Below are positions 1 through 7,891 of a DNA stretch of 34,606 nucleotides, one piece after another. Both the position numbers and the translations under genes were made by a program. This stretch comes from UBA10906 sp049296695 (GTDB lineage Bacteria; Pseudomonadota; Gammaproteobacteria; Methylococcales; Methylomonadaceae), in contig JBAQSX010000083.1 of the NCBI GenBank assembly GCA_049296695.1, forward strand, positions 1 to 34,606, given 5' to 3'. The number at the start of each line of letters is the position of its first letter. The first letter of the stretch is position 1. Under the pieces are notes generated by a model. That model did no database searches. It was not told the DNA's origin and was given only the letters and a program-made list of their open reading frames with translations.

Positions 1-42
1 TAAAAAAAGTAGCCGTGAAATAAATCCACGGCTACTTTTTAT
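1..42. terminator. Bidirectional hairpin terminator after nifS
   Basis: A 14-bp perfect stem (4-17 with 27-40, 9-nt loop) with an A-run on the left and a T-run on the right can terminate transcription in both directions. It lies about 90 bp beyond the nifS stop, so it probably ends the hesB-nifU-nifS transcript, and possibly also a convergent gene left of the window. Confidence 0.8.
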
Positions 43-61
43 AATTAACTCAAGTTTTATT

Positions 62-123
62 GTCCACGAAAAGCACAAAAGACACGAAAAATAAAAGTTC
101 GTGCTTTTTGTGTTTTTCGTGGA
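62..123. repeat. Imperfect inverted repeat downstream of nifS
   Basis: Arms 62-87 and 98-123 are about 26 bp each and nearly complementary (built on CCACGAAAA and CACAAAA), separated by about 10 bp. It sits between the nifS stop and the terminator. It looks like a copy of a dispersed palindromic repeat rather than a second terminator. Confidence 0.6.
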
Positions 124-129
124 AAAATT

Positions 130-1344
130 TTAAGAATAAGTCGGCGTAAAGGCTTGCTCAGGATTAGTCACTGGCTCATTGGTTACGCTATCCCAATAAG
201 GCGATAATTTACGCAAAGTCGCCACAATTTGCGGCATTACTTTTAATACTTCATCGACTTCGTGCATGGTGTTATAGCGCGAAAACGAAAAGCGAATTGT
301 GCCATGTGCGGCGGTATAAGGAATATTCATAGCACGCATCACATGTGAAGGCTCTAATGAACCCGAAGTACACGCACTGCCACTCGAAGCCGCAATCCCT
401 GCTTTGTTGAGCAACATTAAAATCGCCTCACCTTCAATGTATTCAAAGGCAATATCGGTGGTATTGGGCAAGCGATTGGTTAAATCCCCAGTGACAAAAC
501 AATGCGGTATTTGCTCAGTAATGCCTCGCTCTAAACGGTCACGCATGGCTTTGACTTGGGTGTTTTCATATTCAATAAAATGCTGAGCTAATTCACAGGC
601 TTTGCCCAAACCCGCAATCGCGGCGGTGTTTTCTGTGCCTGCGCGTCTGCCGCGTTCTTGATGACCGCCGCGCAATAACGGACGATAACGCGTACCGCGT
701 CTTAAATACAACACGCCTATGCCTTTGGGCGCGTGTAATTTATGACCCGACAACGACAACATATCGATTTTAGTGTCTTGCAACATCATCGGAATTTTGC
801 CCACCGCTTGCACCGCGTCGGTGTGAAACATCACCCCCGCTTCATGCGCCATTTCAGCCATTTCTACCACAGGAAATAATGTGCCTGTTTCGTTGTTTGC
901 CCACATCACCGAAACGATAGCGACTTGATCAGAGAGCATGTTTTTATAGGATTGCAAATTGAGTCGCCCGACTCTATCCACAGGTAAGCGGTGAATGGTG
1001 TAGCCGTCTTTTTCTAAGCTTTCGCACAAATTTAAAATCGCGGGGTGTTCAACGGTGGTGGTGATAATTTCTTTTTTATGCGGTTGTGCTTTAATCGCTG
1101 ACAAAATCGCCGTTGAGTTGGATTCTGTGCCGCAAGAAGTGAAGATGATTTCTGAATCATGTTCACAGCCAATCAATTCTTGCACTTGTTGCCGCGCTTG
1201 CTTAATGCCTTTTGCCACACCATCGGCAAATTTATGAATGGATGAGGGATTGCCATATTTTTCAGTGAAATAAGGAATCATCACATCAACCACCGCAGAA
1301 TCGACTTTGGTGGTGGCGTTGTTGTCTAAGTAAATGTCGCTCAT
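130..1344 (-). CDS. nifS: Cysteine desulfurase NifS
   Basis: This is a PLP-dependent cysteine desulfurase of 404 residues that delivers sulfur from L-cysteine to the NifU scaffold for Fe-S cluster assembly. Visible motifs are the PLP lysine in SLSGHKLHAPKG (K202) and the catalytic cysteine in SSGSACTSGS (C325). The short active-site loop and full length fit the NifS/IscS class. It is the last gene of a minus-strand hesB-nifU-nifS operon, 3 bp after nifU. Pairing with a three-domain NifU, rather than a short IscU, favours the nitrogenase-dedicated NifS over housekeeping IscS. ATG start. The NifS-versus-IscS naming rests on this context. Confidence 0.93.
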   Translation of the reverse strand: MSDIYLDNNATTKVDSAVVDVMIPYFTEKYGNPSSIHKFADGVAKGIKQARQQVQELIGCEHDSEIIFTSCGTESNSTAILSAIKAQPHKKEIITTTVEHPAILNLCESLEKDGYTIHRLPVDRVGRLNLQSYKNMLSDQVAIVSVMWANNETGTLFPVVEMAEMAHEAGVMFHTDAVQAVGKIPMMLQDTKIDMLSLSGHKLHAPKGIGVLYLRRGTRYRPLLRGGHQERGRRAGTENTAAIAGLGKACELAQHFIEYENTQVKAMRDRLERGITEQIPHCFVTGDLTNRLPNTTDIAFEYIEGEAILMLLNKAGIAASSGSACTSGSLEPSHVMRAMNIPYTAAHGTIRFSFSRYNTMHEVDEVLKVMPQIVATLRKLSPYWDSVTNEPVTNPEQAFTPTYS

Positions 1345-1347
1345 GAC

Positions 1348-2247
1348 TTACGCCTCTATGTTGACCAGTTTGGACATTTCCGATGCGGGTACGACTTTCA
1401 AAAACTCGCCCAGCACTTCCATCAAGCGTTGTTGAATCCCTGAAATAGTCATTGCCGCCATCTGGCATCCATTACACGCTCCCGTCATGTTGACATACAC
1501 GGTGTTGCCAATCACTTCGACCAATTCCACATCACCGCCATCAAGCATTAATTGCGGTCTTAAAGAATCTAACACCTGCTCAATTTTTTTCATGCGCTGT
1601 ACGCTGGTGAGCGGTTTTTTATCTTCTTTGGGTTTAGCCACTTCAATTGATGCGGCTGCGGGGTCGAATTTTTCGCCTTTTTCGGCTAAGACTTTTTCTA
1701 AAATTGCTTCAATATCTTCATGACACGCCGCGCAACCGCCGCCTGCTTTAGTAAAGTTAGTGACATCTTCAACGGTGCGTAATTTATTGGCCCAGACCAT
1801 TTCTTCAATCATCACCGCGTCAATGGCAAAACATTTACAAATCAACGCGCCTTCTTCGTGGTCATCACGCCATTCTTCACCACGATAATTGGCCACCGCC
1901 GCTTGCAAGGCTTCGCGTCCCATTACTGAGCAGTGCATTTTTTCAGGGGGTAGACCGTCTAGTTCTTTGGCAATGTCTTGATTAGTGACTTTTAACGCTT
2001 CATCTAAAGTCATGCCTTTAATAATTTCAGTTAAAACTGAAGATGAAGCAATCGCAGAGCCGCAACCAAAAGTTTGAAAGCCAGCGGCTTCAATCACTTC
2101 AGAGTCTGGATTAACTTTTAAGGTTAAGCGCAACGCGTCACCACAACTAATTGAACCCACTTCGCCAATCGCGTTAGCATCAACGACTGCGCCTGCATTT
2201 TTGGGGTTAAAAAAATGTTCTTGGACTTTTTCAGAATAATCCCACAT
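1348..2247 (-). CDS. nifU: Fe-S scaffold protein NifU (three-domain)
   Basis: This 299-residue protein has the full modular NifU architecture. The N-terminal IscU-like scaffold carries cysteines in SCGDALRLT, TFGCGSA and MHCSVMG. A central BFD-type permanent [2Fe-2S] domain has the CKC ... CAAC pattern around residues 135-175. The C-terminal NifU/Nfu domain has a CNGCQMA motif near residue 260. NifU assembles [2Fe-2S] and [4Fe-4S] clusters with NifS for nitrogenase components. The gene lies 12 bp after hesB and 3 bp before nifS, so the three are almost certainly co-transcribed. The three-domain form is typical of nitrogen fixers, though a few non-fixers also have it. Confidence 0.95.
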   Translation of the reverse strand: MWDYSEKVQEHFFNPKNAGAVVDANAIGEVGSISCGDALRLTLKVNPDSEVIEAAGFQTFGCGSAIASSSVLTEIIKGMTLDEALKVTNQDIAKELDGLPPEKMHCSVMGREALQAAVANYRGEEWRDDHEEGALICKCFAIDAVMIEEMVWANKLRTVEDVTNFTKAGGGCAACHEDIEAILEKVLAEKGEKFDPAAASIEVAKPKEDKKPLTSVQRMKKIEQVLDSLRPQLMLDGGDVELVEVIGNTVYVNMTGACNGCQMAAMTISGIQQRLMEVLGEFLKVVPASEMSKLVNIEA

Positions 2248-2259
2248 GACCGTTCTCCT

Positions 2260-2589
2260 TTAGGCGCAAGTGTTAAATGAAGACCCGCACGCACAGCTTT
2301 TCACTGCGTTGGGGTTACTGAATTTAAAGCCTGAACCTTCTAGGCTATCTAAAAAGTCAACCGACATGCCTTCTAGTCTGGGTAGACTTTCGGCATCAAC
2401 AAACACTTTTACATCACCGTATTCGATAACGGTGTCTGTTTCATTAGCGGTAGCTTCTAGTTTTAAGCCATATTGCAAACCAGAACAGCCGCCGTCGCTG
2501 ACTTCAATACGCAAACCCGCGCTGGGCATATCAGAACTGGCAATAAAACGCCCTACGGCACTCACAGCTTTTTCGGTCAAAGTAATCAT
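2260..2589 (-). CDS. hesB: HesB/IscA-type Fe-S carrier, nif-linked
   Basis: This is a 109-residue A-type Fe-S carrier. The three conserved cysteines appear as DGGCSGLQYG near the middle and CACG close to the C terminus. The start is placed at the ATG at 2589 (MITLTEKA), which has a GGAG site 7 nt upstream; a reading frame extends five codons further to 2604 but without a better ribosome site. It is the first gene of the hesB-nifU-nifS operon. A sigma-54 promoter ends about 47 bp upstream. The protein probably accepts or transfers clusters made on NifU. The family is certain; nif dedication is inferred from neighbours and promoter. Confidence 0.88.
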   Translation of the reverse strand: MITLTEKAVSAVGRFIASSDMPSAGLRIEVSDGGCSGLQYGLKLEATANETDTVIEYGDVKVFVDAESLPRLEGMSVDFLDSLEGSGFKFSNPNAVKSCACGSSFNTCA

Positions 2590-2635
2590 TTTTCTGCTCC
2601 ACAAAGGGGTTGACGATGGTCTTGTTAGCTTAATA

Positions 2636-2650
2636 GCAACCGCTATGCCA
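2636..2650 (-). promoter_or_regulatory. Sigma-54 (-24/-12) promoter of hesB-nifU-nifS
   Basis: Read on the minus strand, the site is TGGCAT-N5-TTGC, with GG and GC elements at the correct spacing, matching the sigma-54 consensus TGGCAY-N5-TTGC. The predicted transcript start is near 2624, about 35 nt before the hesB ATG. Confidence 0.75.
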
Positions 2651-2701
2651 GCGTGTAATACTTTGAATTTAAAAATGTATACTGTTTTTGAAGTGTGTGT
2701 G

Positions 2702-2717
2702 TGTCGTATTTTCTACA
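2702..2717. promoter_or_regulatory. Candidate NifA upstream activator site
   Basis: This is a TGT-N10-ACA sequence, the NifA consensus. Its centre is about 85 bp upstream of the predicted transcript start of the sigma-54 promoter at 2636-2650, a normal distance for NifA. The motif is short, so weight comes from its position. Confidence 0.55.
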
Positions 2718-2840
2718 AAACGACAAGATGCTAAAAGACAAAGGCACGAAAGTTTGTTGGCTTTATGACAAAGCAGGTATTGAGTCAATCTAAATGTTCT
2801 GATTATTTTTTAAAACCAATAAAACTTATTAAAAAAAAAG

Positions 2841-2862
2841 CTATCCACTATTAAATGGATAG
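2841..2862. other. Small hairpin in the nif/RTX intergenic region
   Basis: A 7-bp perfect stem (CTATCCA with TGGATAG, 8-nt loop) preceded by an A-run lies in the 370-bp AT-rich interval between the divergent hesB and RTX genes. It could be part of the RTX mRNA leader. No convincing sigma-70 promoter was identified for the RTX gene. Confidence 0.35.
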
Positions 2863-2974
2863 TTATTAATTTTATTAAAGACTTATTAATTTTCTTGGTT
2901 TTTGGATTAATCATTCATTACAACATCCATTCAATTATCCACCGCATTGATGCCTATTATTTTGGAGATTTATT

Positions 2975-5938
2975 ATGACGATAATAACTAGTTCTAATGC
3001 TACTGAAGGTGAAAATGGTGTTTTTACTATTGCACTCGATAATCCTGCACCAGCGGGTGGTTTGTTAGTGCGCTTTAATGCAGATGGGGGTAGTGCGCTG
3101 TTAAATACTGATTTTACATTATCGGCAGGGTCGAATATCAGTCATTTTAATAGCGATTCTTTTGTAATTAATGCAGGTGAAAGTACCGCTAGTTTAACGG
3201 TACACGCATTAACTGATAATTGGGTTGAAGGCGATGAATCGGTAAAATTAAATGTAGATACAGGATTAACAAAAAAAGCAGTGCTTGATTTTCAGTCACT
3301 TGCTAATTATTCAGTGTCTGATTATATTAATTCAATTGCTACAGCGGATTGCAATGCCGATGGTAAAGATGATTTAATAATTCAGCAATATAATGGTTTT
3401 TTAGTGCAGTTGAGTCGTGGGGATGGCACATTTTCTGATGGCGTTTATTATGAGGCAAGTTTTTCTGATTTGGGTGTATTAATTACTGATATTAATAATG
3501 ACGCTAAAAAAGATATAGTTGCTTCAGCTTATAATGGTTTTTCTATTTTTCTAGGGAATGGTGACGGTAGCTTTCAAACAGAAAAAGTAAATAATCAAAC
3601 AAGAGATTCGTATCATTTTGCTGTAGCCGATGTAAATAATGATGGCAAAACAGACTTTTTAAGTATGGCTGACGGTTTCAGTATTAACATTAGTTTAGGC
3701 AAAGGCGATGGTAGCTTTCTCGCTCAAAAAAATTACAGCTTAATGTCTAATTATTTAAGCGATTATAACCTTACTTTGGCTGATGTGAATAATGATAGCA
3801 AAGTTGATTTATTAATAAGCGGCTGGAGTTATGATACCTATGCGGGTCAAGTTTTAGTATTTTTAGGGAATGGCAATGGTAGTTTTTCTCAAAAAGAGTC
3901 TTACAGTATTGAGTATTATGACCCTTGGAAAATACTGACTGCTGATTTTAATGCCGATGGTAATGCCGATATAATTACTAGTAATGGGTATGGAGTTTCA
4001 GTATTTTTGGGTAAGGGTGATGGTAGTTTTCAAACACCTATAAATTATGGTGATAGTTATTATCCAATTATCGCTATAGCCGATTTTAATAAGGACAATA
4101 AATTAGATATTGTTGAAACAGTATACAATTATGATGATACTTATGGAGTATCGGTATTATTAGGTAATGGTGATGGTGGCTTTCAAACACCTATCAATTA
4201 TAACAGTGGTGATTATGTCGACAATATAGCGATAGATGATTTTAATGGCGATGCTAAAACCGATATTGTTACAACAAACGGCAACGCTGTTTCTGTATTA
4301 CTCAATACCAGTGCGGATGCTACAAATAGTTTAACGATTACAGACATTAATGTTAATCACCCACCCACAGGTACAGTCACCATAACAGGTAATATTCAAC
4401 AAGGTAATACATTAGTTGCCAGTCATAATTTAGCTGACAGTGATGGTTTGGGAGAAATTACTTATCAATGGTTTTCTAACGGTTATAGTATTGAAGGTGC
4501 GACGAATAATAGTTATACCTTAAAAGATTATAACGTTAATCAAAGTATTAGCGTAACTGCCAGTTATACCGATGGACAAGGTTCAGTTGAAAATGTCAGT
4601 AGTGCAGAGACCGCGCCTGTGGGTATAGAATTACATGGCGATAATAATACCTTAGTGGGTAGTTCAGGTAATGATTTACTTTATGGCGAAGCGGGTAATG
4701 ATCAATTAATTGGCAACAGCGGTAATGATATTTTAGAGGGTGGCGATGGTAATGATCAATTATTGGGGGATAGTGGTGATGATACCTTAAATGGTGGCAC
4801 AGGTAATGATACCTTATTAGGGAATGATGGCGATGATAATCTCAACGGCGGTGAAGGTATTGATTGGGCGAAATACATCACTGCTCCTTCGAGTATTAAA
4901 GTTAATTTAAATATAAGTACAGCACAAAATACTGAAGGGGCGGGTAATGACACGCTTAATACTATTGAAAGTCTAAAAGCTAGCAGGTTTGATGATGTAT
5001 TAACAGGCAATATTCTAAATAACGAGTTGTATGGTAATAATGGCAATGATAGTTTAAATGGTAGCGATGGTAATGATGCTTTATTAGGTGGTAATGGCAA
5101 TGATAGTCTTAATGGTGGTGACGGCATTGATTGGGCGCATTATAGAGATGCACCTGTTGGTGTTAAGGTTAATTTAAATATAAGTACCTCCCAAAATACC
5201 ACGGGTTCAGGGGATGACACGCTTACTGGTATTGAAAATATCAATGGTAGTCATTTTGATGATGTTTTAACAGGCAATAACGGCACGAACGTACTTTATG
5301 GCAATAAGGGTAATGATACTTTAAATGCAGGGGAAGGTAATGACGCATTACGCGGTGGTGAAGGTGATGATATTTTAAATGGCGGTGCAGGTATTGATTG
5401 GGGATATTATTGGAATGCCTTATCTGCGGTGAACGTTGATTTAAATTTAACCACAGCACAAAATACCAATGGCGCGGGTATTGATACCCTTAATAGCGTT
5501 GAAAACCTAAACGGCAGTGTATTTAATGATGTATTAACAGGCAATAACATAAATAACGTGCTTTATGGTAATAATGGCGATGATACTTTAAAGGGTGGCG
5601 GGGGTAATGATCTATTAAAAGGTGGTAGCGGCAAAGACACTTTTGTATTGAATATGCCATTAGCTAATAACCTTGAGAGAATCCTCGATTTTTCAGTCAG
5701 TGATGATAGTCTGCAATTAAGTCATACTATTTTTAATCAATTAACAGCGGGTAGTGTAGATTCATCTAATTTTAAAATAGGCACAGCCGCCGCTGATACT
5801 AATGATTATCTTATCTATAATCCAACTAACGGCGCGTTGTTTTATGATGCAGATGCTAATGGTGTAAATCAAGCCGAGCCAATTGCTATTTTAGGTACGG
5901 ATTTAACTTTAATAAATAGCAATTTTATGGTGATTTAA
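2975..5938 (+). CDS. Large RTX/FG-GAP repeat protein, probably secreted by type I secretion
   Basis: This 987-residue acidic, Asp/Gly/Asn-rich protein has no N-terminal signal peptide. In order: a Calx-beta-like segment (about 1-90), a run of FG-GAP/VCBS repeats (about 100-445; repeated D.N.DG/K.D and GNGDGSF patterns), an Ig-like segment beginning PPTGTVTITG (about 458-548), then RTX nonapeptides of GGxGxD type (about 553-890) and a C-terminal tail. RTX repeats bind calcium outside the cell, and the tail normally carries the type I secretion signal. The RTX part contains three 89-residue modules starting GIDW (about 628, 717, 806). No transporter genes are nearby. The ATG has GGAG 7 nt upstream. 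Function is unknown; adhesin, surface-layer or matrix roles are possible. Confidence 0.85.
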   Translation: MTIITSSNATEGENGVFTIALDNPAPAGGLLVRFNADGGSALLNTDFTLSAGSNISHFNSDSFVINAGESTASLTVHALTDNWVEGDESVKLNVDTGLTKKAVLDFQSLANYSVSDYINSIATADCNADGKDDLIIQQYNGFLVQLSRGDGTFSDGVYYEASFSDLGVLITDINNDAKKDIVASAYNGFSIFLGNGDGSFQTEKVNNQTRDSYHFAVADVNNDGKTDFLSMADGFSINISLGKGDGSFLAQKNYSLMSNYLSDYNLTLADVNNDSKVDLLISGWSYDTYAGQVLVFLGNGNGSFSQKESYSIEYYDPWKILTADFNADGNADIITSNGYGVSVFLGKGDGSFQTPINYGDSYYPIIAIADFNKDNKLDIVETVYNYDDTYGVSVLLGNGDGGFQTPINYNSGDYVDNIAIDDFNGDAKTDIVTTNGNAVSVLLNTSADATNSLTITDINVNHPPTGTVTITGNIQQGNTLVASHNLADSDGLGEITYQWFSNGYSIEGATNNSYTLKDYNVNQSISVTASYTDGQGSVENVSSAETAPVGIELHGDNNTLVGSSGNDLLYGEAGNDQLIGNSGNDILEGGDGNDQLLGDSGDDTLNGGTGNDTLLGNDGDDNLNGGEGIDWAKYITAPSSIKVNLNISTAQNTEGAGNDTLNTIESLKASRFDDVLTGNILNNELYGNNGNDSLNGSDGNDALLGGNGNDSLNGGDGIDWAHYRDAPVGVKVNLNISTSQNTTGSGDDTLTGIENINGSHFDDVLTGNNGTNVLYGNKGNDTLNAGEGNDALRGGEGDDILNGGAGIDWGYYWNALSAVNVDLNLTTAQNTNGAGIDTLNSVENLNGSVFNDVLTGNNINNVLYGNNGDDTLKGGGGNDLLKGGSGKDTFVLNMPLANNLERILDFSVSDDSLQLSHTIFNQLTAGSVDSSNFKIGTAAADTNDYLIYNPTNGALFYDADANGVNQAEPIAILGTDLTLINSNFMVI
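4856..5656 (+). repeat. Three tandem 267-bp modules within the RTX gene
   Basis: Homologous modules begin at 4856, 5123 and 5390, exactly 267 bp (89 codons) apart. Each encodes GIDW..Y, a VNLN/VDLN strand, a QNT..G.G.DTL segment, a DDVLTGN-type segment, then RTX nonapeptides. The modules have diverged by scattered substitutions with no frame changes. Confidence 0.8.
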
Positions 5939-6063
5939 TTAATCATTTAACCGCGCATTAAAAATGCTGATAACCATGTAGTGATAAAAATCCTGTATCT
6001 TTGTTACTACTTAGTTATTAGTACGCTATTTTGATACACTAGCGTTTTTCTATCATTATTTTC

Positions 6064-7257
6064 ATGAAACAAACTAACACTGATAACCGCTTAGCGACTA
6101 GAAGCGGTGAAATCACGCCTTTTTATGTGATGGCACTGTTACAACGCGCTAAACAATTGCAAGCCCAAGGACGCGATGTGATTCACCTAGAAATTGGCGA
6201 ACCTGATTTTGCTACCCCGCAACCGATTATCGATGCTGGCATTGATTTCATAAAAACAGGTAAGGTTCACTATACCCCAGCTTCGGGTTTGCCGCAGTTA
6301 CAAGCAAAAATTGCCGAATTTTATCAGCAACGTTATGGCGTAACACTTGATAGTCGGCGTATTTTTATCACCCCCGGCTCTACAGGCGGTTTTTTATTAG
6401 CCTTTGCTTTAACCTTGAATGCAGGTGAAAGCGTGTTGTTATCCGATCCGTGTTATCCGTGTAACAGTAATTTTGCCACTTTGTTTGGTGCGCAAGCGCG
6501 AAAAATTCCCGTCACCGCCGCTACTCATTATCAATTAACTGCTGAGCTGATTGCACAGCAATGGACAGATACCACTAAAGGCGCGTTAATCGCCTCACCG
6601 TCTAATCCTACAGGAACAATGATAAGCCCTGAAGATTTAAAACAAGCCATTGATACTGTTAATAATTTAGGGGGCTGTTTTTATTCGGACGAAATTTATC
6701 ATGGCTTGGTTTATGAGCAGTCTGCCACTACTGCTTTGCAATTTAGTGATGACGTGTTTGTGTTGAATAGTTTTTCAAAATACTTTGGTATGACAGGCTG
6801 GCGCGTGGGTTGGCTGATTGTACCTGAGGCTTTTATTGAAACAGCCGAAAAAATTGCACAAAACATCTTTATTGCCGCGTCAACTGCCTCGCAATATGCG
6901 GCATTAGCCGCTTTTGATACAGAAACCTTGGCAGAATTAGAGCGTAGACGCGTTGAATTTAAACGGCGGCGTGATTTTCTTTACGGTGAATTATTAAGAT
7001 TGGGCTTTGAAGTGAGCATGAAGCCCGAAGGTGCGTTTTATATTTACGCTAACTGCTCAGCATTTACTGATGACAGTTACGCATTTGCTGTGGATTTTTT
7101 AGAAGCTGAAGCTGTTGCTATTACACCGGGGAAAGATTTTGGTGTTTATCAAGCTCATCACTCATTGCGTTTTGCTTATACAACTTCAATAGAGAGAATG
7201 GCGATTGCGATGCAACGTTTAGAAAAGTTCATGCGTGAGCGCGGCATGTTAGCCTAA
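6064..7257 (+). CDS. Pyridoxal-phosphate-dependent class I/II aminotransferase
   Basis: This 397-residue fold-type I aminotransferase has the standard family landmarks: an N-terminal EIGEPDF motif, SPSNPTGT for substrate/cofactor binding, SDEIYHGL with the PLP-ring aspartate, and the Schiff-base lysine in NSFSKYFGMTGWR. The C-terminal Arg of the substrate carboxylate site is in HSLRFAY. The amino donor and keto acid cannot be deduced from sequence alone; aspartate/alanine-type substrates are usual for this group. It is cytosolic. The gene stands alone between the RTX gene and a convergent signalling gene. The ATG at 6064 directly precedes the conserved N terminus, but no strong ribosome site is visible. 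Confidence 0.9.
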   Translation: MKQTNTDNRLATRSGEITPFYVMALLQRAKQLQAQGRDVIHLEIGEPDFATPQPIIDAGIDFIKTGKVHYTPASGLPQLQAKIAEFYQQRYGVTLDSRRIFITPGSTGGFLLAFALTLNAGESVLLSDPCYPCNSNFATLFGAQARKIPVTAATHYQLTAELIAQQWTDTTKGALIASPSNPTGTMISPEDLKQAIDTVNNLGGCFYSDEIYHGLVYEQSATTALQFSDDVFVLNSFSKYFGMTGWRVGWLIVPEAFIETAEKIAQNIFIAASTASQYAALAAFDTETLAELERRRVEFKRRRDFLYGELLRLGFEVSMKPEGAFYIYANCSAFTDDSYAFAVDFLEAEAVAITPGKDFGVYQAHHSLRFAYTTSIERMAIAMQRLEKFMRERGMLA

Positions 7258-7296
7258 TGGGCAAGGGCGAGGTTTAGTCGCCCTTACATAAAACAA

Positions 7297-7746
7297 TTAT
7301 TTTTCGTTTAAATACAATTGTAAAACGGTTTTAGTGCGAATATTGTTTTGACGCATCCGCATCACCAAACACATAAAAATTTCGCGCAATACAAAATAAC
7401 CTGTTTCGGGATGATCATCTAAAAATTGAATCATACCCGGACCGTCGAATTTAGCAATTTCACAATCGGTTAAAGCCACCACTTCGGCACTACGCGGCTC
7501 ACCATCAAACATAGACAACTCACCAAAAATATCATCGGTAGACAAACGCGCTAAAGGACGGGTTAATTCGCCTACATCTGCGTCAATACTGGTGGTGACT
7601 TGCGCTTTGCCATCTAAAATCAGATAAACGTCTTGACTGTCTTCGTCTTCGTTTAAAATGACATCGCCTGCTTTGTATTTGGCTTTAGTACAAGCAACAT
7701 TCTGCGTGAAATCTGGATTTTCAAGCAGTTCTCTTAAATTCATCAT
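7297..7746 (-). CDS. Single-domain cyclic-nucleotide-binding (CRP-like sensor) protein
   Basis: This 149-residue protein is essentially one cNMP-binding beta-barrel. Evidence is the GDVILNEDEDSQDVYLILDGKA region, the phosphate-binding-cassette-like stretch DDIFGELSMFDGEPRSAEVVAL, and a following helical segment. There is no DNA-binding helix-turn-helix, so it is not a CRP-type transcription factor. It may act as a sensor or a docking subunit. It lies 145 bp downstream of a GAF/HD-GYP gene in the same direction, suggesting a shared signalling role. Two adjacent ATG codons at the start make the first residue uncertain by one. The ligand is unknown. Confidence 0.85.
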   Translation of the reverse strand: MMNLRELLENPDFTQNVACTKAKYKAGDVILNEDEDSQDVYLILDGKAQVTTSIDADVGELTRPLARLSTDDIFGELSMFDGEPRSAEVVALTDCEIAKFDGPGMIQFLDDHPETGYFVLREIFMCLVMRMRQNNIRTKTVLQLYLNEK

Positions 7747-7891
7747 GATGTGTTTTACTCCGATAAAAGGATTAAAAATAGTGTCTAACTCGAACGTTTT
7801 AATAGTACAGCAAAAACGTTCTAACTTTGCGTCTAATCTAGGGGTTAATACAAGCTTAAGGGGTCTTATACACTATTACCGTACTGACTGC

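Noticed and set aside
130..2589. Housekeeping Isc system
   Set aside because: NifU has three domains, there is no iscR, hscB, hscA or fdx, and the promoter is sigma-54 type.
4756..5127. Minus-strand 123-codon ORF opposite the RTX repeats
   Set aside because: It is a low-complexity Pro/Leu/Ser shadow of the repeated plus-strand coding sequence, without a ribosome site.
4636..5630. Short regular repeats considered as a CRISPR array
   Set aside because: The repeats are RTX nonapeptide codons in one open frame, with no unique spacers of constant length and no cas genes.
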